Part shown: positions 1-3,002 of the stretch, one piece after another
How positions within the stretch are numbered: the stretch's first letter is position 1
Layout: each line of letters begins with the position of its first letter
Source: Planctomycetales bacterium
GTDB taxonomy: Bacteria; Planctomycetota; Planctomycetia; Planctomycetales; Planctomycetaceae
Assembly (NCBI GenBank): GCA_020050375.1
Contig: JAGVKR010000532.1
Span: 1-5,509 of the forward strand
Direction of reading: 5' to 3'
Length of the DNA stretch: 5,509 nucleotides
Translations under genes and position numbers: made by a program
The notes under the pieces: generated by a model
Told to the model about the DNA's origin: nothing
What the model saw: only the letters and a program-made list of their open reading frames with translations
The model's database searches: none

Positions 1-1335
1 GGGGAGGAGAGCGCCAGCAGTCCGATGGGGTTCCCCAATTTCACCGCCAAAGCCAAACGGGTGATTTACCTCTTCCAATCCGGCGCTCCGTCGCAGTTGG
101 ATCTGTTCGACTGGAAGCCGAAACTCGCCGACCTGCGCGGGACCGAGCTCCCCGATTCGATCCGCCGCGGTCAGCGGCTCACCGGGATGACGGCAACGCA
201 AACGAGCTTTCCCGTCGCCCCCAGCAAGTACGCGTTCGCCCAGCACGGCCAGAGCGGCGCGTGGCTCAGCGAGCTGCTCCCGCACACGGCGAAGATCGCC
301 GATCGGCTCTGCTTCATCAAAACCTTGCACACCGAGGCGATCAATCACGACCCGGCGGTGACGTTTTTCCAGACCGGGGCGCAACTCGCCGGGCGGCCGA
401 GCATCGGCTCGTGGCTGTCATACGGCCTGGGGAGCGAAAACCAGGATCTGCCCGCGTTTGTCGTGATGCTCTCGCTCGGGACGGGAAACCCGATGGACCA
501 GCCTCTCTACGACCGGCTCTGGGGCAGCGGTTTTCTCCCCACGCGCTACCAGGGGGTGAAATTCCGTTCGGTCGGCGACCCGGTCCTTTACCTCTCGAAT
601 CCCCCCGGCCTCGATAGTTCCGCCCGCCGGCGGTTCCTCGATGATCTCGCACAGCTCAACCAGATCAAGCTCGAAGAAGCGGGCGATCCGGAGATCGCTA
701 CTCGCATCTCGCAATACGAGATGGCGTTTCGGATGCAGACCTCGGTCCCCGAGCTGATCGACGTCTCCAGCGAGCCCGAGCACATCTTCGAGATGTACGG
801 CCCCGATTCAAGAAAGCCCGGCACATTCGCCGCCAATTGCCTGCTGGCACGGCGCCTCGCCGAGCGCGGCGTGAGATTCGTGCAACTCTTCCACCGCGGC
901 TGGGACCAGCACCAGAAGCTTCCCAAGCAGATCACCGGTCAATGCCGCGACACCGATCAGCCTTCCGCCGCACTGATTCAGGATCTCGCCCAGCGCGGCC
1001 TGCTGGAAGACACGCTCGTCGTCTGGGGGGGGGAGTTCGGCCGCACCGTCTATTGCCAGGGAAAGCTGACCGCCGACGACTACGGCCGCGATCACCATCC
1101 CCGCTGCTTCTCCATTTGGATGGCCGGTGGCGGGATCAAGCCGGGCACGACGTACGGCGCCACCGACGACTACTGCTACAACATCGCCGAGAACCCGGTC
1201 CACGTCCACGACTTGCACGCCACGATGCTGCACTGCCTGGGGATCGATCACACGCGCCTGACGTACAAGTTCCAGGGACGGTATCACCGGCTGACCGACG
1301 TGCATGGGGAGGTCGTGAAGGCGGTTTTGGCGTGA
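1..1335 (+). CDS. DUF1501 family protein (sulfatase/alkaline phosphatase-like), 5' end missing
   Basis: The frame is open from the left edge through a TGA at 1333-1335, giving 444 visible residues. The ATG at 25 is internal: the eight codons before it are open, and the segment around [21 protein letters not shown] normally follows a Tat/Sec-type leader in this family, so probably a few dozen N-terminal residues are lost. Family hallmarks, numbered from the ATG at 25, are GWDQH (292-296), WGGEFGRT (334-341), GRDHHP (354-359) and [17 protein letters not shown] near the end. These match DUF1501 (PF07394), which has an alkaline-phosphatase-superfamily fold with probable metal-binding Asp/His residues. 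Family members are usually exported and in planctomycetes are often encoded beside DUF1553/DUF1549 cytochrome-type genes; any such partner would lie upstream, outside the window. The substrate is unknown. The C-terminus looks complete. Family assignment is confident; enzymatic activity is inference. Confidence 0.93.
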   Translation, partial: GEESASSPMGFPNFTAKAKRVIYLFQSGAPSQLDLFDWKPKLADLRGTELPDSIRRGQRLTGMTATQTSFPVAPSKYAFAQHGQSGAWLSELLPHTAKIADRLCFIKTLHTEAINHDPAVTFFQTGAQLAGRPSIGSWLSYGLGSENQDLPAFVVMLSLGTGNPMDQPLYDRLWGSGFLPTRYQGVKFRSVGDPVLYLSNPPGLDSSARRRFLDDLAQLNQIKLEEAGDPEIATRISQYEMAFRMQTSVPELIDVSSEPEHIFEMYGPDSRKPGTFAANCLLARRLAERGVRFVQLFHRGWDQHQKLPKQITGQCRDTDQPSAALIQDLAQRGLLEDTLVVWGGEFGRTVYCQGKLTADDYGRDHHPRCFSIWMAGGGIKPGTTYGATDDYCYNIAENPVHVHDLHATMLHCLGIDHTRLTYKFQGRYHRLTDVHGEVVKAVLA

Positions 1336-1392
1336 GTGCCGACGGGGGGCGCCGATGCGACCGCTGATCCCGCAGATGTTTTGAGTCCAGCA

Positions 1393-1788
1393 ATGCCAAA
1401 ACTGAACGGCGTCCTCGAAACGGCGCTGTACGTGGAAGACCCGGTGCGCTCGGCGAAGTTCTACCAGTCACTGATGGGTTTCGACCTCATCCTGTCGATC
1501 GAGCGGCTCTGCGCGATGTCTGTCGAAGGCAAGCAGGTTCTGCTCCTCTTCAAGAAGGGGGCCTCCGCCGATCTGCCGGTCAGCGCTCATGATGGCAACG
1601 GTCAATCACATCTGGCGTTCGCGATCGCCGCCACCGAGCTCGACGCCTGGGAGGAGTGGCTGAACCGGGAGGGAATCCCCATCGAAGAAAAGAAGACCTG
1701 GGACCGGGGCGGAGTCAGCCTTTACTTCCGCGACCCCGACGGCCACCTGCTCGAACTGGTCACCCCCGGCGTCTGGTCGATTTATTGA
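1393..1788 (+). CDS. VOC/glyoxalase-fold single-module protein (131 aa)
   Basis: The product is 131 residues, the usual size of one vicinal-oxygen-chelate module pair (two beta-alpha-beta-beta-beta units). The first unit begins VLETALYVEDPVRSAKFYQSLMGF (residues 7-30), and the second ends with the classic FRDPDGHLLELVTPG (112-126). Likely metal ligands are His73 in GQSHLAFAI and Glu121 in LLELV. The position held by His in bacterial GlxI or FosA is Glu9 here (Gln in human GLO1). The Glu usually present in the first unit's last strand appears replaced by the Leu/Phe of VLLLFKK. It is probably a cytosolic dimer, but its substrate cannot be named: glyoxalase, dioxygenase or thiol-transferase relatives are all possible. 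The ATG at 1393 is preferred because MPKLNGVLET is a normal VOC start; the in-frame GTG at 1336 would add 19 non-homologous-looking residues. A weak GAG (1383-1385) lies 7 nt upstream. The gene follows the DUF1501 gene by 57 nt on the same strand. Confidence 0.87.
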   Translation: MPKLNGVLETALYVEDPVRSAKFYQSLMGFDLILSIERLCAMSVEGKQVLLLFKKGASADLPVSAHDGNGQSHLAFAIAATELDAWEEWLNREGIPIEEKKTWDRGGVSLYFRDPDGHLLELVTPGVWSIY

Positions 1789-1842
1789 GCGCCTCGGCCG
1801 CGACTGTCAAATTCCGTGAGCACGCTGAAAGCCAGCTCAGGA

Positions 1843-1926
1843 GTGCCGAGAACTTGTTCCATTACTTTTCGGCACATTTCCAGATCGGCACACTTTACCC
1901 GCCAAATCTGGAATCGTTCGGGTAAA
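1843..1926 (+). other. Candidate structured RNA/3' UTR: hairpin plus interlocked stems
   Basis: Three stems can be drawn directly from the sequence. Stem A pairs 1843-1852 with 1866-1875 (nine Watson-Crick pairs and one G-U, loop 13 nt). Stem B pairs TTCCAGAT (1878-1885) with ATCTGGAA (1906-1913). Stem C pairs TTTACCCG (1894-1901) with CGGGTAAA (1919-1926). B and C interleave, so both together would form an H-type pseudoknot. TCGGCAC occurs twice, at 1869 and 1885 (16-bp spacing), so GTGCCGA at 1843-1849 could pair with either copy, and choosing the second would compete with stem B. It starts 54 nt after the VOC stop. No T-run follows, so it is not a standard intrinsic terminator. A role as RNA is inference; it could also be decayed palindromic repeats. 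Confidence 0.4.
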
Positions 1927-1983
1927 ATGGAAGGAAATGCGAAGGCACAACATTATCCAGCCAACGGGTCTGTGAAATCCTGC

Positions 1984-2018
1984 TTCGTCTTTCGTGTCTT
2001 TCGCGTGTTTCGTGGTTC
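1984..2018. repeat. 9-bp tandem repeat (TTTCGTGTN type)
   Basis: Three consecutive 9-bp units are visible: TTTCGTGTC (1990-1998), TTTCGCGTG (1999-2007) and TTTCGTGGT (2008-2016). A partial, shifted TTCGTC precedes them at 1984. Read as protein the unit gives FRV/FRG triplets, and the reverse strand gives TKHTKDTKDE-like text. From general knowledge, this kind of repeat recurs between genes in planctomycete, verrucomicrobial and related genomes and is often mis-annotated as short hypothetical proteins. Its function is unknown. Confidence 0.65.
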
Positions 2019-2148
2019 TCTGACTTCTTGAAAATTCGACGACCGTTGCGACGTGTGCAGTCGACCGCTCTACATCACCACCGACCGGTAGCTCCCGTTG
2101 GTCGACCCCGGACACCCGACCGCCCGGTAATGGTTCCATTTGAATGTA

Positions 2149-2195
2149 GGCCGGTCCCTTCGAGACCGGTCAACGAGGGTTTCGGAGAAACCCTC
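2149..2195. repeat. Tandem pair of hairpins (small palindromic repeat)
   Basis: The first hairpin pairs CCGGTC (2151-2156) with GACCGG (2164-2169), and can extend outward by a G-U and a G-C pair. The second pairs GAGGGTTTC (2175-2183) with GAAACCCTC (2187-2195): nine perfect pairs and a 3-nt loop. Only 3 nt separate the extended first hairpin (to 2171) from the second. No T-run follows, so an intrinsic terminator is unlikely on either strand. The compact twin-hairpin form preceded by TGTAGG resembles dispersed REP-like intergenic repeats, but copy number cannot be judged from one window. Confidence 0.55.
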
Positions 2196-2371
2196 CCACA
2201 CTAATTGCCCCACTACCGACCGCTCGGCGTTTTTCCAGTTTTGGCACGTGGGATCTCTTTCGGGCCGGCGCGACTCCCGGCATGTCTGGACCTTCACCGA
2301 GACTAACTGCCGACTACTTGTTGCATTCGCAACTGTAATAGACGCCGGTGTTTCGCGTGTCCGGAAAGCTC

Positions 2372-2393
2372 TGTTGCGAAGGGAGACGCAACA
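2372..2393. repeat. Inverted repeat TGTTGCG/CGCAACA
   Basis: A perfect 7-bp inverted repeat (2372-2378 with 2387-2393) has an 8-nt loop. A smaller GTTGC/GCAAC hairpin with a 4-nt loop lies just upstream at 2320-2333. Both share the GTTGC core with the palindromes at 2539-2560 and 2889-2931. It could be an operator-like site or a member of a dispersed repeat; neither can be decided here. Confidence 0.4.
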
Positions 2394-2538
2394 ATAGGCG
2401 ACTTGAGTGCATTCGATTTCCGACACAGAGGCCGTATCAATCTGACATCAACGGACATCAAGTCTTTCTTATGACAATGCTTATGAAAATGTATCTGGAA
2501 ACGACCTAATGTAAGAATAGGCAGAATGGAAGTTCTGG

Positions 2539-2560
2539 TACGCAACATCTACGTTGCGTA
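2539..2560. repeat. Inverted repeat TACGCAAC/GTTGCGTA
   Basis: A perfect 8-bp inverted repeat (2539-2546 with 2553-2560) surrounds a 6-nt loop, inside the most AT-rich part of the gap. It has the same CGCAAC/GTTGCG core as the inverted repeat at 2372-2393 but in opposite arm order. No T-run follows. The dyad form would suit a dimeric regulator, but no adjacent promoter or regulator gene supports that. Confidence 0.4.
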
Positions 2561-2744
2561 TGATTGCGAAGTTTCACGACTTGGTCTACCGGGCGAGTCA
2601 GATTGTACTGAACTTGTGTTCATATTGATGGCGCGCGGGTTCTGATGTGTCGCACGGAAGACATCGAGACGCCGCAGGACGGTCCCGCGACTCGCGTCGG
2701 CGCGCTCCCCCCGCGAGCGAGCATAGAAGCGGTGCATTATTCAT

Positions 2745-2816
2745 TGAGCGGAGTATCCTGTCGAAAACTCACCGACGCTGCCAGCGTCGGCGCTCGTCAA
2801 AGACCCCCCCCGCTCA
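2745..2816. repeat. Palindromic repeat with perfect GC hairpin and outer arms
   Basis: At the centre, CCGACGCT (2772-2779) pairs perfectly with AGCGTCGG (2783-2790) around the loop GCC. Outer arms TGAGCGG (2745-2751) and CCGCTCA (2810-2816) form a second 7-bp inverted pair enclosing it. A C8 run (2804-2811) precedes and overlaps the right arm. The central hairpin is of a kind seen in dispersed planctomycete intergenic repeats (general knowledge, not checked here). Confidence 0.45.
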
Positions 2817-2888
2817 GCGGATGCACCCCTCCACGTTTAGAAGCTGTGGGAATGGCCTCATCTGCGAACTTGGTGTAAACTATTTAGA

Positions 2889-2931
2889 GCGTTGCGCTTC
2901 GGCGAGGTGTCATCCTCAATTGCAGCAACGC
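2889..2931 (+). other. Possible leader stem-loop upstream of the HzsA-like gene
   Basis: GCGTTGC (2889-2895) is the exact reverse complement of GCAACGC (2925-2931). Inside the loop, GAGG (2904-2907) can pair with CCTC (2914-2917). The structure ends about 71 nt before the GTG at 3003, so it could fold in the 5' leader of that mRNA if transcription starts upstream. A regulatory role is inference only. Confidence 0.3.
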
Positions 2932-2990
2932 ATAAAGATCCGCAATTCTGGAACGTCTGACGAACCATTTGATTTGCCCTCCGCGACCTC

Positions 2991-2995
2991 GGGAG
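2991..2995 (+). promoter_or_regulatory. Ribosome binding site deciding the GTG start at 3003
   Basis: GGGAG lies 7 nt before the GTG. An in-frame TGA at 2970-2972 closes the frame upstream and no other start codon lies between, so this site and the signal peptide that follows together support GTG 3003 as the start. Confidence 0.6.
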
Positions 2996-3002
2996 ACTCC
3001 AC

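Larger units (their letters stand above)
1789..3002. other. Repeat-rich intergenic region with no supportable gene
   Basis: About 1.2 kb separates the VOC stop from the GTG of the HzsA-like gene. Short open frames exist on both strands (longest about 120 codons), but none shows a recognisable domain, an ordered hydrophobic/polar pattern or a consistent start with a ribosome site. Composition drops from GC-rich coding to more AT-rich stretches, notably about 2430-2580. No tRNA-like T-arm, rRNA segment or transposase fragment was seen. The region is dense in inverted repeats and short tandem repeats, listed separately, so it looks like an accumulation site for small palindromic elements rather than a decayed gene. 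Promoters for the downstream gene must lie here, but no convincing -35/-10 pair could be assigned. Confidence 0.7.

Noticed and set aside
1336..1392. GTG at 1336 as the start of the VOC gene
   Set aside because: The extra 19 residues (PTGGADATADPADVL and so on) do not resemble a VOC N-terminus, and the GTG follows the DUF1501 stop directly without a ribosome site of its own; ATG 1393 fits the family.
2149..2195. Rho-independent terminator
   Set aside because: Strong stems are present, but neither strand has a U-tract directly after them, and no gene ends close by.
1816..2426. Small open frames in the gap (both strands)
   Set aside because: They are built largely from repeat sequence, lack ribosome sites and show no family resemblance.
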